From an uncultured Caulobacteraceae bacterium (GTDB taxonomy: Bacteria; Pseudomonadota; Alphaproteobacteria; Caulobacterales; Caulobacteraceae), in assembly GCA_903872075.1 (NCBI GenBank), contig CAIQJF010000005.1, positions 37,934 to 101,933 of the forward strand: 64,000 nt of DNA, given 5' to 3'. Position numbers and translations under genes: made by a program. Position 1 is the stretch's first letter. Each line of letters opens with the position of its first letter. This document shows, piece by piece, positions 1-9,023 of the stretch. A model generated the notes under the pieces. The model had not been told where the DNA came from, searched no databases, and was given only the letters and a program-made list of their open reading frames with translations.

Positions 1-570
1 GGCCGAAACCGTGTTGCCGGGCGCCACGGCGTTCACTCGCACCCCGTGCTGCGCCAGTTCCGAAGCGGCGGATTTGGTGAGTCCCACCACGCCGTGCTTG
101 GCGGCGGTGTAGGCGTGGGGGCCGAGCCCGCCCATGACGCCGGCGGTGCTGGCCACCGACAGGATCGACCCCTTCCGCGCCGGGATCATCACCCGGCTGG
201 CGTGTTTGATGCCCAGGAACACGCCGGTCAGCAGGATGTCGATCGTGCGCTGCCAGGCTTCCAGGGGCGTGTCCTTGATGGAGCCCACCGCGCCCACGAT
301 GCCGGCGTTGTTGACCATGATGTCCAGGCCGCCGAACGCCGAGACCGCCAGGTCCACCGCCGCGGCCACATCGGCCTCCTTGGTCACGTCGGTGCGGATG
401 AAACGCGCGCGGTCGCCAAGTTCCTTGGCCAGGGCCTCGCCGGCCGCGACCTGCAGGTCGGCGATGATGATCTTCGCCCCTTCGGCGTGGAACAGGCGCG
501 CGGTCCCGGCGCCGATGCCGCTGGCCGCGCCGGTGATCACCGCGATCTTATCCTTCAGTCTGTCGGTCAT
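1..570 (-). CDS. SDR family NAD(P)-dependent oxidoreductase (3' end beyond window)
   Basis: Classical short-chain dehydrogenase/reductase, of which 190 codons are visible; the C-terminus lies left of base 1. The start is ATG at 570, preceded by an AGAGG-type ribosome site. The nucleotide-binding motif TGAASGIG lies at residues 13-20, NNAG at about 87-90, a Ser near 141, and the catalytic pair is Y154 and K158 (YTAAK). It is probably an NAD-dependent alcohol dehydrogenase or 3-oxoacyl reductase; the substrate cannot be read from sequence. The upstream MFS gene is on the same strand and ends 34 bases before this start, so the two may be co-transcribed. Confidence 0.9.
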   Translation of the reverse strand, partial: MTDRLKDKIAVITGAASGIGAGTARLFHAEGAKIIIADLQVAAGEALAKELGDRARFIRTDVTKEADVAAAVDLAVSAFGGLDIMVNNAGIVGAVGSIKDTPLEAWQRTIDILLTGVFLGIKHASRVMIPARKGSILSVASTAGVMGGLGPHAYTAAKHGVVGLTKSAASELAQHGVRVNAVAPGNTVSA

Positions 571-604
571 GAAACGATTGGTCCTCTTTGATCCGGGTCG
601 TTGA

Positions 605-1990
605 TCAGGCGTCTTCCCACGCCTGGGCTTTGGTGAGGGCGTCCCGATAGGGGCGCAGGCAGAAGAACAGGCAGAGGGCCGCAACCGGATAGTCCACGGC
701 CGCCATCAGGCTGAGGCTGCCGCCGAGGGACTTGCCGGCGAAGACCCGGTCGCTGATCAGGCCGCCGAGCAGGGGCCCCATGGTGAGGGAGATGAAATTG
801 ACCACCAGCATGTAGAGCGCCGCGATTCGGCCCTTGAGTTCATTGGGTACGATGAACTGCAGCGCCGTGGTGCCGAGGCCCCCAGGCCAGCCCATCAGGA
901 AGGTGATCGGTGTCAGGAGAGCGAAGATCTGCCACGGCTTCGGGACCAGGGGCATGACGATGGCGAGCGGGCCCAGCACCAGCACGCTGTAGAACACCAG
1001 CCGCATCAGTGTGTCGCCGGCCCGTCGCTTGAGCAGGCTCGAGGCGAGGTGGCCGGACATGACGCTGCCGGCCAGGCCGAGGCTGAAGGCCATGACGCCA
1101 TAAATCATCCCGGCCTGACCGCGCGCCACGCCGTGTTCGCGCACGAGGCATTCCACGATCCAGAAGAACAGGCCCCAGCCCTGGATCGACAGGGCCACAT
1201 AGGCGGTGAACATCAGGGTCAGAAATTTCCAGCGGCCGGCCAGGAAGGTCAGCACCTGGCGGAAGGTCAGGGGCGTGTGGCCGTCGCCATCGAACCGTCC
1301 GCGTCGGGTCGGCTCGGCCAGGGTGAACCGGCCGATGATCGCCAGGAGGACGCCGGGAAGGCCCAGGGCCAGGAACATGATCTGCCAGGATTTGACGACG
1401 CCGAGCACGGGCAGGGTGATGGCCGGGGCGGACTCGAAGTGCTGCACCACCTGGCCGCCGACCACGTTGGCGAGGCCGACCCCGATGAAGGGCGCCGCGG
1501 TGAGCAGGCCGATGGCGGTGGGCAGGCTGCGCTTGGGAAACAGATCCGACAGCATCGAATAGGCGGCCGGGCTCAGGGCCGCCTCGCCCAGGCCCACGCC
1601 CATCCGCGCCAGGAACAGGGTGATGAACCTGTGGGTGAGGCCGCAGGTCGCCGTCATGGCGCTCCAGAACAGCATGGCCACCGTGACCACGGTCCGTCGC
1701 GACCGCTGGTCGGCGATCCAGGCCGCCGGCAGGGTGAAGGCGGTGTAGAGCAGGGTGAAGGCCAGGCCGCCCAGTAGGCCCATCTGGCTGTCGCTGATCG
1801 ATAGATCGCGCTTGATCGGCCCGATCATCAAGGCCAGCACCTGCCGGTCCACGGTGGAGAGGCTGGCGGCCAGAGTCAGGAAGATCACCGCATACCAACC
1901 GGCGAATCCGGCCCGGGCTTCGCCGCGCGGCGCGGACGGAGCATCGTCGACGATCAGCGCGACAGTTTCCTGCCCGATCTCGATGGTCAT
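605..1990 (-). CDS. MFS transporter, spinster-like
   Basis: A 461-residue major facilitator superfamily permease in the inner membrane with about 12 hydrophobic segments. After a 30-residue cytoplasmic leader, TM1 carries STVDRQVLA, typical of the spinster-like MFS branch, followed by GLLGGLAFTLLY and the loop-2 motif around ADQRSRR. RMGVGLGEAALSPAA in TM4 is also characteristic. Proteins of this group in sphingomonads and caulobacters often sit beside catabolic genes and are assumed to import organic acids or aromatics; the substrate here is unknown. It lies directly upstream of the SDR and is divergent from the MDR reductase at 2201. Confidence 0.88.
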   Translation of the reverse strand: MTIEIGQETVALIVDDAPSAPRGEARAGFAGWYAVIFLTLAASLSTVDRQVLALMIGPIKRDLSISDSQMGLLGGLAFTLLYTAFTLPAAWIADQRSRRTVVTVAMLFWSAMTATCGLTHRFITLFLARMGVGLGEAALSPAAYSMLSDLFPKRSLPTAIGLLTAAPFIGVGLANVVGGQVVQHFESAPAITLPVLGVVKSWQIMFLALGLPGVLLAIIGRFTLAEPTRRGRFDGDGHTPLTFRQVLTFLAGRWKFLTLMFTAYVALSIQGWGLFFWIVECLVREHGVARGQAGMIYGVMAFSLGLAGSVMSGHLASSLLKRRAGDTLMRLVFYSVLVLGPLAIVMPLVPKPWQIFALLTPITFLMGWPGGLGTTALQFIVPNELKGRIAALYMLVVNFISLTMGPLLGGLISDRVFAGKSLGGSLSLMAAVDYPVAALCLFFCLRPYRDALTKAQAWEDA

Positions 1991-2054
1991 GCCCGCCTCG
2001 CGCCTCCCGCCGCGTACCGTCCGCGCCTTACGGCGCCGCTTTCAGCATCGCGTT

Positions 2055-2069
2055 ATGATTTTGGATCAT
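2055..2069. promoter_or_regulatory. Inverted repeat in divergent intergenic region, possible operator
   Basis: ATGAT, a 5-base spacer (TTTGG) and ATCAT form a short inverted repeat in the 210-base gap between the divergent MFS gene and the MDR reductase. A TetR-type regulator lies just downstream of the reductase. Arms of only 5 bases can arise by chance, so this is a weak candidate. Confidence 0.25.
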
Positions 2070-2200
2070 GGTCCATGGGCCGCCCCGCCCTGTCAAAGCA
2101 ATTCCGCGCGCGGGCGGTTGTGGCTGGCCTCGCGAGTGGCTAGGTCCTTAGGCTCGGACAGGGTAACCTCGGTCCGGCCGCATTAAAAGGGAAGCCCGCC

Positions 2201-3199
2201 ATGAAGGTCGCCGCCGTCAAAACCCCGGGTGGGCTGGACAAGATCGCCATCGAGGACCGCCCGACGCCGACGGCGGGGCCCGGTGAAATTCTCGTGCGCG
2301 TTCGCGCCAGCTCCCTGAATTTCCACGACTTCGCGGTCGTCGGGGGAATGATCCGCGTTCCCGACGGCCGGATTCCCATGTCCGACGGGGCCGGCGAGGT
2401 GGTCGCGCTCGGCGACGGCGTGACGCGCTGGAAGGTGGGCGATCAGGTGCTGTCGACCTTCTTCCCGAACTGGCCGGCCGGCGGGCCGGCGCTTCCGCGG
2501 CTGACCGGCGTTCCCGGTGACCATGCCGACGGCTTCGCCGCCGAATATGTGGCCATGCCCGCCGCGGCTTTCACGCGTTTACCGAAAGGATGGTCGTTCG
2601 CCGAAGCCGCCACCTTGCCCTGCGCCGCCCTTACCGCCTGGCGCGCCCTCATCGTCGAAGCGCGGATCAAGCCCGGGGATGTGGTCCTGACCCAGGGCAC
2701 CGGCGGCGTGTCGATCTTCGCGGTGCAGCTCGCCAAGGCGGCGGGCGCGACCGTGATCGCCACGTCCTCCTCGGCCGAGAAACTCGCGCGCCTGAAGGCG
2801 CTTGGGGCCGACCATCTGATCAATTACAAAGAAGATCCCAACTGGGGCCAGACCGCGGCGGCGCTCTGCGGCGGTGTGCATGCCGTGGTGGAGATCGGCG
2901 GGCCAGGCACGATGGGCCAGTCGATCCACGCCTGCCGGATCGGGGGCCACATCTCCCTGATCGGCGTTTTGACCGGGATTTCCGGCGACATCCCGACCGC
3001 CCTGGCCATGTCGAAGAACGTCACCATCAAGGGGATCACCGTGGGCTCCATCCAGGAGCAGGAGGAGATGATCGCGGCCATCGACGCCGCCGGTATCCGG
3101 CCCGTGATCGATTCGACGTTCCCACTCGATCAGATTGCCGCCGCCTTCGCCCATCAGCTGTCCCAGAAGCATTTCGGCAAGATTTGCCTGGAGTTCTGA
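2201..3199 (+). CDS. Zinc-independent MDR oxidoreductase (NADPH:quinone reductase-like)
   Basis: A 332-residue medium-chain dehydrogenase/reductase. It has an N-terminal GroES-like domain (about residues 1-125) and a Rossmann domain with GTGGVSIFAVQLAKAAG near residues 167-183, the quinone-reductase/zeta-crystallin-type nucleotide site. The Cys/His ligands for catalytic and structural zinc are missing, so it should act as an NADPH-dependent quinone or enal reductase rather than an alcohol dehydrogenase. The start at 2201 follows AAAGGGAAG at good spacing. It is followed 56 bases later by a frameshifted TetR gene, which could be its local regulator. Confidence 0.88.
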   Translation: MKVAAVKTPGGLDKIAIEDRPTPTAGPGEILVRVRASSLNFHDFAVVGGMIRVPDGRIPMSDGAGEVVALGDGVTRWKVGDQVLSTFFPNWPAGGPALPRLTGVPGDHADGFAAEYVAMPAAAFTRLPKGWSFAEAATLPCAALTAWRALIVEARIKPGDVVLTQGTGGVSIFAVQLAKAAGATVIATSSSAEKLARLKALGADHLINYKEDPNWGQTAAALCGGVHAVVEIGGPGTMGQSIHACRIGGHISLIGVLTGISGDIPTALAMSKNVTIKGITVGSIQEQEEMIAAIDAAGIRPVIDSTFPLDQIAAAFAHQLSQKHFGKICLEF

Positions 3200-3255
3200 T
3201 CTGAGATCGGCAAGTCTCCTGGCTAGGGGCTGACCTTAAGGAAGACCGTCGAAAA

Positions 3256-3890
3256 ATGCCGGACTCCTTCCGTCGCGCCATGCCCGTGCAACAACGCTCC
3301 GCCGTGACGGTGGAGGCGATCCTGTCCGGCTCCGCCGGGCTGCTGGTCCGCGAGGGCCTGCCGGGCTTTAACACCAATGCGGTGGCCAAGGCGGCCGGGA
3401 TCAACGTCGCCACGCTCTACCTTACTTCCCGAACAAGAACGCCATCCTGCGCGAACTGTTCGATCGGGATGAAAGGGAACGGACCGACTATATCGGCGCG
3501 CAACTGGAAGACTTGGCGACGACCGACATTCTGGGGGAATGGATTCACGAGATGGTTTCGGCGCTGATGCGCATGCGGCGCAGTCAGCCGGCCGGGGTTG
3601 CGCTGCGTCGGGCCTGCCGGGCCGTGCCCGAACTCATGGAGGCCGAGGAGATCATCAACGCCGCGGTGGCCGCCCGGCTCGCCGCGGTGCTCCGCCGCCG
3701 CTATCCGGCTCTGCCGGCTGAACGGGAGACCATCGCGGCGCGCGCCTTGGTCGAAGTCACAGCCACGCTTCTTGATCTTGCCGGCGATCAGCCGGCTTTC
3801 GCCGGCGCCATGGCCGCCGAGCTGGAAGCCATGGTGCGCGGCTATTTCAAGGAACTCGAGACCATCCGGACCCCTGTCAGCGAGGCGTGA
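3256..3890 (+). pseudogene. TetR/AcrR family regulator disrupted by a -1 frameshift
   Basis: The first frame gives a TetR DNA-binding head (VEAILSGSAGLLVREG, then AVAKAAGINVATLY) up to about base 3420. From 3423 the next frame continues it exactly as the family would (YFPNKNAILRELFDRDE, then the ligand-binding C-terminal half) to the stop at 3890. Between the frames CTCTAC is followed by CT then TACTTC, where the family has a full codon (usually Arg) between the two Tyr codons, so one base appears to be lost at 3421-3422. Restored, the product would be about 211 residues. It is either a real pseudogene or a sequencing error; the intact downstream frame argues for a recent event. Confidence 0.8.
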
Positions 3891-3902
3891 TCCCGGTCGG
3901 GT

Positions 3903-4391
3903 TCAGGCGTCGAGCAGCGCGATGGCCTCGGCGGCGCGCTCGCCGTGGCGAATCTCTTCCTTGCCGTTCTGGCGCAGCAGGGCGGCAGCCGTGGCGTCGG
4001 CGGTATTGAGCGCCCAGGTCTCGTAGAGATCGTTGCCGTTGTTTTCGGCCTGAACCAGGAACTCGAGCATGGCCCGATCGACGCCCCGGCCGGATGGGCC
4101 CGCATAGGGGTTCTCGGCGGCGTCGGGGGGCGGAAAGTCCTCGCCCGTCAATTGCTTGATCACCTTCGACAGCCGGTGCGCGTGGGCCATTTCCTCGCGG
4201 CCGTTGGCGCGTAGCAGTTCGGCGATGGCGGCGTTTGGGGCGCTCGCGGCGAGCTCCTCATAGGCGGTCAGGCCCGAGGCCTCCAGATAGACCATGAGCT
4301 TCAGGTCATCGATCGTCGGGGCGGTGACGGCGTTGATATGGGCGAAGGCGGCGCCGGTATTGTCCGGGGCGTTGGCGGGCAGGCGGTTCAT
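3903..4391 (-). CDS. Ferritin-like (rubrerythrin-type) domain protein
   Basis: A 162-residue all-helical protein with two repeats of a ferritin-like helix pair. The repeats are ASGLTAYEELA ... REEMAHAHRLSKVI (about residues 34-80) and VQAENNGNDLYETWA ... KEEIRHGERAAEAI (about 112-158). The repeated Glu ... E-E-x-x-H pattern supplies carboxylate and His ligands for a di-iron site, which suggests iron- or peroxide-related chemistry in the cytoplasm. Its ATG overlaps the stop of the upstream alpha/beta hydrolase gene (ATGA), so the two are translationally coupled. The substrate or partner is unknown. Confidence 0.82.
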   Translation of the reverse strand: MNRLPANAPDNTGAAFAHINAVTAPTIDDLKLMVYLEASGLTAYEELAASAPNAAIAELLRANGREEMAHAHRLSKVIKQLTGEDFPPPDAAENPYAGPSGRGVDRAMLEFLVQAENNGNDLYETWALNTADATAAALLRQNGKEEIRHGERAAEAIALLDA

Positions 4392-5269
4392 GAGGACGCT
4401 CCTGACGAGGGGATAAGGTTGGTGGGCTGGCGCTCGAGGAAGCCGACAACGGCCTCGAGGAAGATATCGTTTCGATCGCCGGCGACCATATGACCGGCGT
4501 CGGCGACATCGGTAAAGGCGCCGTGCCTCAGGGTGGCGACAAAGGCCTCGGCGGCCTCAAGCGACACCAGTTCGCTCATCCGGCCGCGGATAAGATGGAC
4601 CGGTATGTCGATATCGCGGCAGCACGCCTCCAGATCGCGTCCATGGTCGGAGGGCCGTTCCCGCCTGACACCGCTGACGAACCTGGGGTCCCAGTGCCAG
4701 CGGAAGCGCCCATCCTGGCCCTCGCGCAGATTTTTCCGCAGGCCCGAGAGGTCCTTCGGCCGCGGCCGGTGCGGAAGGTATGCGGCGATGGAATCCGCCG
4801 CCGCCTCCAGGCTGTGAAAGCCATGCTCCAGGTGGGCGCCCATGAACGCCATGATCTTCTCGACGCCGGAGGGGTCGCTGCGCGGAATGATATCAACCAG
4901 GGTGAGTGAACTGAAGGTTCCAGGCGCGAGTTGCGCCTCGACCGTCATCCCGGCGATGCCGCCCAGGGAGGCGCCGATAAGCGCCGGCCGGCCCGGCAGG
5001 CTTTCGGCCACATCGATGAGATCTTCGGCGTAACGTTCGGTGTGATAGTCGCCGGCCGGGTCCCAGCCGCTGTCTCCGTGACCGCGCAGGTCGAGGGAGA
5101 CCGTCTTCCAGCCGCGGCGGGCAAGTTCCACGGCGGTGGAGGCCCAGGAATGGCGCGTCTGGCCGCCACCATGCGCCAGCATGACCACGCCGCGGTCGGC
5201 CGCGCCCGCGACGTCCGCGGTGAGGATGAGGCCGCCGCGCGTGACGAAGGTTGAGACCTTGCTCTCCAA
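4388..5269 (-). CDS. Alpha/beta hydrolase
   Basis: A 293-residue alpha/beta-hydrolase-fold protein. The oxyanion segment LAHGGGQTRHSW is near residues 32-43, the nucleophile elbow GASLGG near 98-103 gives the catalytic Ser, and DAGHMV near 259-264 supplies the His. The Asp is probably in the RGRMSELVSLE region. The family covers esterases, epoxide hydrolases, lactonases and haloperoxidase-like enzymes, and the substrate is not predictable. It overlaps the ferritin-like gene by 4 bases; alpha/beta hydrolases of the perhydrolase type work with peroxide, which would fit that neighbour but is speculation. Confidence 0.88.
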   Translation of the reverse strand: MESKVSTFVTRGGLILTADVAGAADRGVVMLAHGGGQTRHSWASTAVELARRGWKTVSLDLRGHGDSGWDPAGDYHTERYAEDLIDVAESLPGRPALIGASLGGIAGMTVEAQLAPGTFSSLTLVDIIPRSDPSGVEKIMAFMGAHLEHGFHSLEAAADSIAAYLPHRPRPKDLSGLRKNLREGQDGRFRWHWDPRFVSGVRRERPSDHGRDLEACCRDIDIPVHLIRGRMSELVSLEAAEAFVATLRHGAFTDVADAGHMVAGDRNDIFLEAVVGFLERQPTNLIPSSGASS

Positions 5270-5759
5270 ATCGATAGCGTCCTCCGCGTTTCGTTCACAG
5301 CTGGGATTGCAATCCCGATGTTCTCAAGTCTCACTAGCGAGGCTTGACCGCCCCGTCCATCGCAGGAAGGCTTGAGGGACTCCCTGCGCCGTGTCGTCTA
5401 AAGTGCGGGTGGGTGCGCGGCGGGCTTCTTTCTGATCCGTGTCCTTTCAGAGGCGACTCTTTAGTATGGGGTAGTCTAAGCGCTATTTTTAGGTCGGAAA
5501 ACTCCGGTTAAGAGCATTTCTGGAGCGACTGTAAATCAAGCCCCTCTACCCACCCCCAATTCCTGAATCAGATTTATTTAAGATTATAGAAACTATTTGC
5601 GATGCTCGGGGGTGGACAAAAAATTCTTCGGCAGATTTTGTTTTTGTTCATGAGGTGCGACGTTTTGTCCTGAATCGCGAGGACGTCGTTGTGCTAGCGG
5701 TGGACGGGCGAAGGTGGTTTATGCCACCGTCAAGTCCAGTGCCCCCGGGGGGAGTTCTG
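5270..5759. other. Intergenic region without a convincing gene
   Basis: This 490-base stretch between the minus-strand hydrolase and the plus-strand metalloprotease has lower GC than its flanks, especially 5440-5650. It presumably contains both promoters and the metalloprotease leader. I see no open frame with a good ribosome site and no strong hairpin. Confidence 0.5.
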
Positions 5760-6842
5760 ATGCAGTTGCGTAGTCCTGAGGCCGTGCGGCCGACGTCGTC
5801 TTGCGCGGTCCGCAAGAGTTTACCGGTCGCGTTCTCCATCGCGGCCCTGGCCGCGGCCACATCGGCCCAGGCCCTCAATATCATTCCGGTCTACGATTCC
5901 TCCATTACCTCCCTGTCGAACGCGACGGCGATCGAGGCGGCGTTTCAGAACGTCGCAAACCAGTTCAACGCCTCCTTCGCCTCCCCGGTCACGGTGAAGA
6001 TCGGGGTGTCCTGGGGCAAGGTGGCCAGCCAGACGCTGGGAACCGGCAACATCAGCGCGAGCGTGTCGCCGCTCCGCGCCCCGTACGCCTACAGTGACAT
6101 CGTGGCGGCCTTCGCCGCCACCGCCGCGGCCAACCCAAATGACCCCTATCTCGCGTCGGTGATGCAGACGTTGCCTGCGAAGAGCCCCGCCGGGGCGTTG
6201 AGCTTTGATCTTCCTTATGCGCAGGCGCAGGCGCTTGGGCTTCTGTCTGCGACCATCCCGCTCAACAGCGGCTATGTGGGTTTCTCCTCGACGGTGAACT
6301 GGGACCTGTCCTCCGCGAATGGCGTTTCCGCCGGGATGTTCGATTTCCAGGGCCTTGCGGCCCATGAAATTTCGGAGGTCCTTGGCCGGGTCACGGGGCT
6401 GCAGAAGGCCACGCCGGCGTTCGCGACCCTGTTCGACGCCCTTCGCTACGCGGCGCCCGGCGTCTCCAGCTTCTCCTACAGCGCGCCGGCCTACTTCTCG
6501 ATCGACGGGGGCGTGACGAACCTTGGCGCGTTCAACTATTCCGGCACGGGCGACCGCAGCGACTGGAACGCGATTGCCGGAGACGCCCAGAGCGCGGTTC
6601 TGAAGACGGGCACTGCGCTGAGCCTCTCCACGAGCGACATGATTGCCCTGGATGTGCTTGGTTGGGGGGCCTGGACGCCCTTGATCAGCGGATCGAAGAT
6701 CGGGGCGATGGTGTCGGCCGATGATCCCACCCTGGTCTCCTTCGGCGCCGTACCCGAACCCGCGACGTGGTCGATGCTGTTGCTCGGCGTTGGCCTTGTG
6801 GGCGGGATGGCCCGCAGGCGTCGCGAGCTGGCGCCAGCCTGA
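5760..6842 (+). CDS. NF038122-type metalloprotease with PEPxxWA-CTERM anchor
   Basis: A 360-residue exported protein. ATG 5760 is preferred because GGAG lies 5 bases upstream; a longer frame from 5655 would add an implausible leader. A signal peptide (VAFSIAALAAATSAQA) is followed by a mature domain with the zincin-like motif H202-E203-I-S-E-V-L-G-R, a variant of HExxHxxGR, and FDALRY with Ser-rich strands downstream. The C-terminus has VPEPATW, a hydrophobic helix and RRRR, the PEP-CTERM tripartite signal recognised by an exosortase, so the protein is probably processed and surface-attached. No exosortase gene is in the window. It is convergent with a second PEP-CTERM gene. Confidence 0.85.
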   Translation: MQLRSPEAVRPTSSCAVRKSLPVAFSIAALAAATSAQALNIIPVYDSSITSLSNATAIEAAFQNVANQFNASFASPVTVKIGVSWGKVASQTLGTGNISASVSPLRAPYAYSDIVAAFAATAAANPNDPYLASVMQTLPAKSPAGALSFDLPYAQAQALGLLSATIPLNSGYVGFSSTVNWDLSSANGVSAGMFDFQGLAAHEISEVLGRVTGLQKATPAFATLFDALRYAAPGVSSFSYSAPAYFSIDGGVTNLGAFNYSGTGDRSDWNAIAGDAQSAVLKTGTALSLSTSDMIALDVLGWGAWTPLISGSKIGAMVSADDPTLVSFGAVPEPATWSMLLLGVGLVGGMARRRRELAPA

Positions 6843-6968
6843 GGCTTGCGCGAACCCGGCTCGGCCGCTTCGGGCGGAGCCACCCTCTCTCGACCATACC
6901 GCGGTAGGCGAACAGGCCTGCAACGACTCGCCGTGGCAGGCGTCGGCTCCTTCGCACCACATAAACAA

Positions 6969-6996
6969 AAAAGGCCGCCGTTTCCGGCGGCCTTTT
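6969..6996. terminator. Bidirectional rho-independent terminator
   Basis: GGCCGCCG (6973-6980), loop TTTC and CGGCGGCC (6985-6992) form a perfect 8-bp GC stem flanked by AAAA on the left and TTTT on the right. It works in both directions and sits between the convergent PEP-CTERM genes ending at 6842 and 7018. Confidence 0.9.
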
Positions 6997-7017
6997 CCGT
7001 AAGAGGTCTGAAGCGGA

Positions 7018-7737
7018 TTAACCGATCGCGGCGACCGGCTTGTCCCGGCGACGGATCGACGCGCCGACCAGGCCGAAACCGGTCAGCATCAAGGCCCAGG
7101 TCGCCGGCTCAGGAACGCCACCGCCACCGCCATCGGTCACGCCGTCGGCGGAGAAGCCGCCCTGCGCGACCGAAGCGAACGGGGTCAGCTTGCCGTTGAG
7201 CACTTTCACCGTCGGGGTGATGGAGGTCATCGCCAGGGCGAGGCCTTCGTCTCCAAGGCCGTCGAAGGTGACGAAGTTGTTGCTGTTGTAGCTGACCAGG
7301 CCGCCGGCCAGGATGGAGTCAAGCAGAGATCCGGTCGAGCCGTAACCGCTGAAAACCGAGCCCAGGAAAGAGCCGCTCAGCAGATCGTCACCGTTATGGA
7401 CGGTGTAGATGCCAGCGGTCTTCGTCGGGCCGGCATAGGTGAGCGAGAAGGAACCGTCGAACGACGCCAAGGAGATCGGGCCGAAGGCGATGGCCCCGGT
7501 TTCGGTGGCGTTAAGATTGAACGTGGCGGTCAAATCGCCCAGCGCGGCCAGCGCCGGGTCAAGATAGTCGAATTTCACGGTCGAGTTCGAAGACAGCGTC
7601 AGGCCGCTCAGCGAGACGTTGGCTGTGCTGTTGATCGGATTGAAAGTGGCGAAGGTCACCGCGCTGGCGGGCGCCGCGGCGGCCAGACCGGCCACGAGGC
7701 CCAAGGCCGCGAGGGCGCTCATCGTCTTGTTCTTCAT
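7018..7737 (-). CDS. PEPxxWA-CTERM sorting domain protein
   Basis: A 239-residue secreted protein of unknown function. It has a signal peptide (ALGLVAGLAAAAPASA), a beta-rich mature region with many Ser/Thr/Gly/Asn, and a C-terminal PEP-CTERM anchor: VPEPATWALM, a hydrophobic stretch GFGLVGASI, then RRRDK. A Gly run just before the anchor is a typical linker. The start at 7737 follows AGAGG. Such proteins are usually surface or extracellular-matrix components. It converges with the PEP-CTERM metalloprotease across a shared terminator, so the two may belong to the same envelope system. Confidence 0.85.
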   Translation of the reverse strand: MKNKTMSALAALGLVAGLAAAAPASAVTFATFNPINSTANVSLSGLTLSSNSTVKFDYLDPALAALGDLTATFNLNATETGAIAFGPISLASFDGSFSLTYAGPTKTAGIYTVHNGDDLLSGSFLGSVFSGYGSTGSLLDSILAGGLVSYNSNNFVTFDGLGDEGLALAMTSITPTVKVLNGKLTPFASVAQGGFSADGVTDGGGGGVPEPATWALMLTGFGLVGASIRRRDKPVAAIG

Positions 7738-8210
7738 GTTCCAAAACCTCTTACAAACGCGAAGCCGGCCACACGCCGGGCTATCAGCTACCAGACTGAA
7801 AATACCCTTAGCCGGATTAGGTTCCTTAGAAAAGTCCTTTTTTGGCTACTTTTGTAAACGGGGCCTTAATTGTGACGCCCAACTGGCTCCCTCGGCAGCG
7901 GATTCGGCCTTTTTGAACGGTAAAATATAAGTAATATCAGTTATTTACGCGCCGTTCGGGACACCGTGTCGCAGGGTGCGATTGAATCGTGAACAAGTGC
8001 AACGCGTTCCCCAGGGCGGCCGCCTTGTCCCTGTTGAAGCTTGGCCCGCCACTAATTGAGTCAAATCGCTTCTAATTCTCAGGACATCGATACGGCGGCG
8101 TGCGGATCGATTGCTCAAGCTGTCGATCCGGGACTCGGCCAAGATTCAAGGATTGTCGTGGCTTCGACGGCGTTGTTCTTTTCACGCGATGCGCCAACAT
8201 CCGGCGGGCC
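7738..8210. other. Intergenic region, AT-rich centre, no gene seen
   Basis: A 473-base gap upstream of the PEP-CTERM gene and downstream of phnX. Bases 7795-7950 are clearly AT-richer than the surroundings, as expected for the PEP-CTERM promoter. No open frame with a ribosome site and no strong terminator for the phnX operon was found. Confidence 0.5.
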
Positions 8211-9023
8211 CTATCCGCCTGGGCGGTCGCCGGCGCGTATTCGGGTCTCGATCTCCCGCAGAATAGGTGCAAGGTCGGCCACGGTCTCGACCACATAGTC
8301 GGCGCCGGCCGCGTAGAGGGCGTCCGCCGATTTGGCGACCTTTTCAGCCCGTTTGGCGGGCTCAAGCGCGGTGTAGGCCGCAAAGCCGAGGCCAACGCCG
8401 TTCCCGGATCCGCTCAAGCCGATGCTCCAGGTCCCGGCCGCCACGCCCTCGGCGACACCCACGGTGGAGTCGTCGATCTTGACGCAGGCTTTCGCCGGCC
8501 AGGCCCTAAGGTCGCTTAGAGCCTTCCACATCATGAGTGGAGACGGTCGCCCGGCCGCGGTCTCCCCGGCGCAGATCACCACCTCCGGGGCGTAGCCCTG
8601 GGCCGCGGCGGCCGGCAGAATGTCGGTCATCATGGCGCGGGTATAGCCCGTGGAGGAGCCTACGCGTACGCCGTCGGCCCGCAGCGCGGCAAAGAGGTCC
8701 GCCGCGCCGGGGATAAGCTCGCCGTGCCGACCGGCCGCCACGCGCATGAGCGGTTCCAGGGCGTCATGGATGCGGGTGACGTCGTCTTCGGTCGGGCTTG
8801 CGTCTCGCGCGGCGCGCCAGGCGCCGGCGATGCGCGGCGCGGCCAGCAGGGCGCGGACGTGATCGCGCTTGGCCACACCCATGTCGGCCCGGGCTTCCGA
8901 CTCCGTGATGGCGACACCCTCGCCGTCAAAGGCCTGCAGTAGGGCTTCGACCGGCGCCATGCAGCCGAAGTCGACCATGGTTCCGGCCCAGTCGAACACC
9001 ACGGCGACGATTGAGGATGTCAT
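8211..9023 (-). CDS. phnX: Phosphonoacetaldehyde hydrolase
   Basis: A 270-residue HAD-superfamily enzyme (phosphonatase) that cleaves the C-P bond of phosphonoacetaldehyde to acetaldehyde and phosphate. The diagnostic N-terminus FDWAGTMVDFG holds the Asp nucleophile D11; K52 in GVAKRDH is the Schiff-base lysine of the cap domain, and KIDDSTVGVAEG is the metal-binding Asp motif. ATG 9023 is chosen because the phosphonatase N-terminus begins right there; the frame continues further upstream without homology. It overlaps the FAD oxidoreductase gene by 4 bases (ATGA). The usual partner phnW (AEP transaminase) is absent. Confidence 0.93.
   Translation of the reverse strand: MTSSIVAVVFDWAGTMVDFGCMAPVEALLQAFDGEGVAITESEARADMGVAKRDHVRALLAAPRIAGAWRAARDASPTEDDVTRIHDALEPLMRVAAGRHGELIPGAADLFAALRADGVRVGSSTGYTRAMMTDILPAAAAQGYAPEVVICAGETAAGRPSPLMMWKALSDLRAWPAKACVKIDDSTVGVAEGVAAGTWSIGLSGSGNGVGLGFAAYTALEPAKRAEKVAKSADALYAAGADYVVETVADLAPILREIETRIRAGDRPGG

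Noticed and set aside
8203..8219. Short GC hairpin at the phnX stop as a terminator
   Set aside because: The arms are only five bases around a 7-base loop and there is no T-run.
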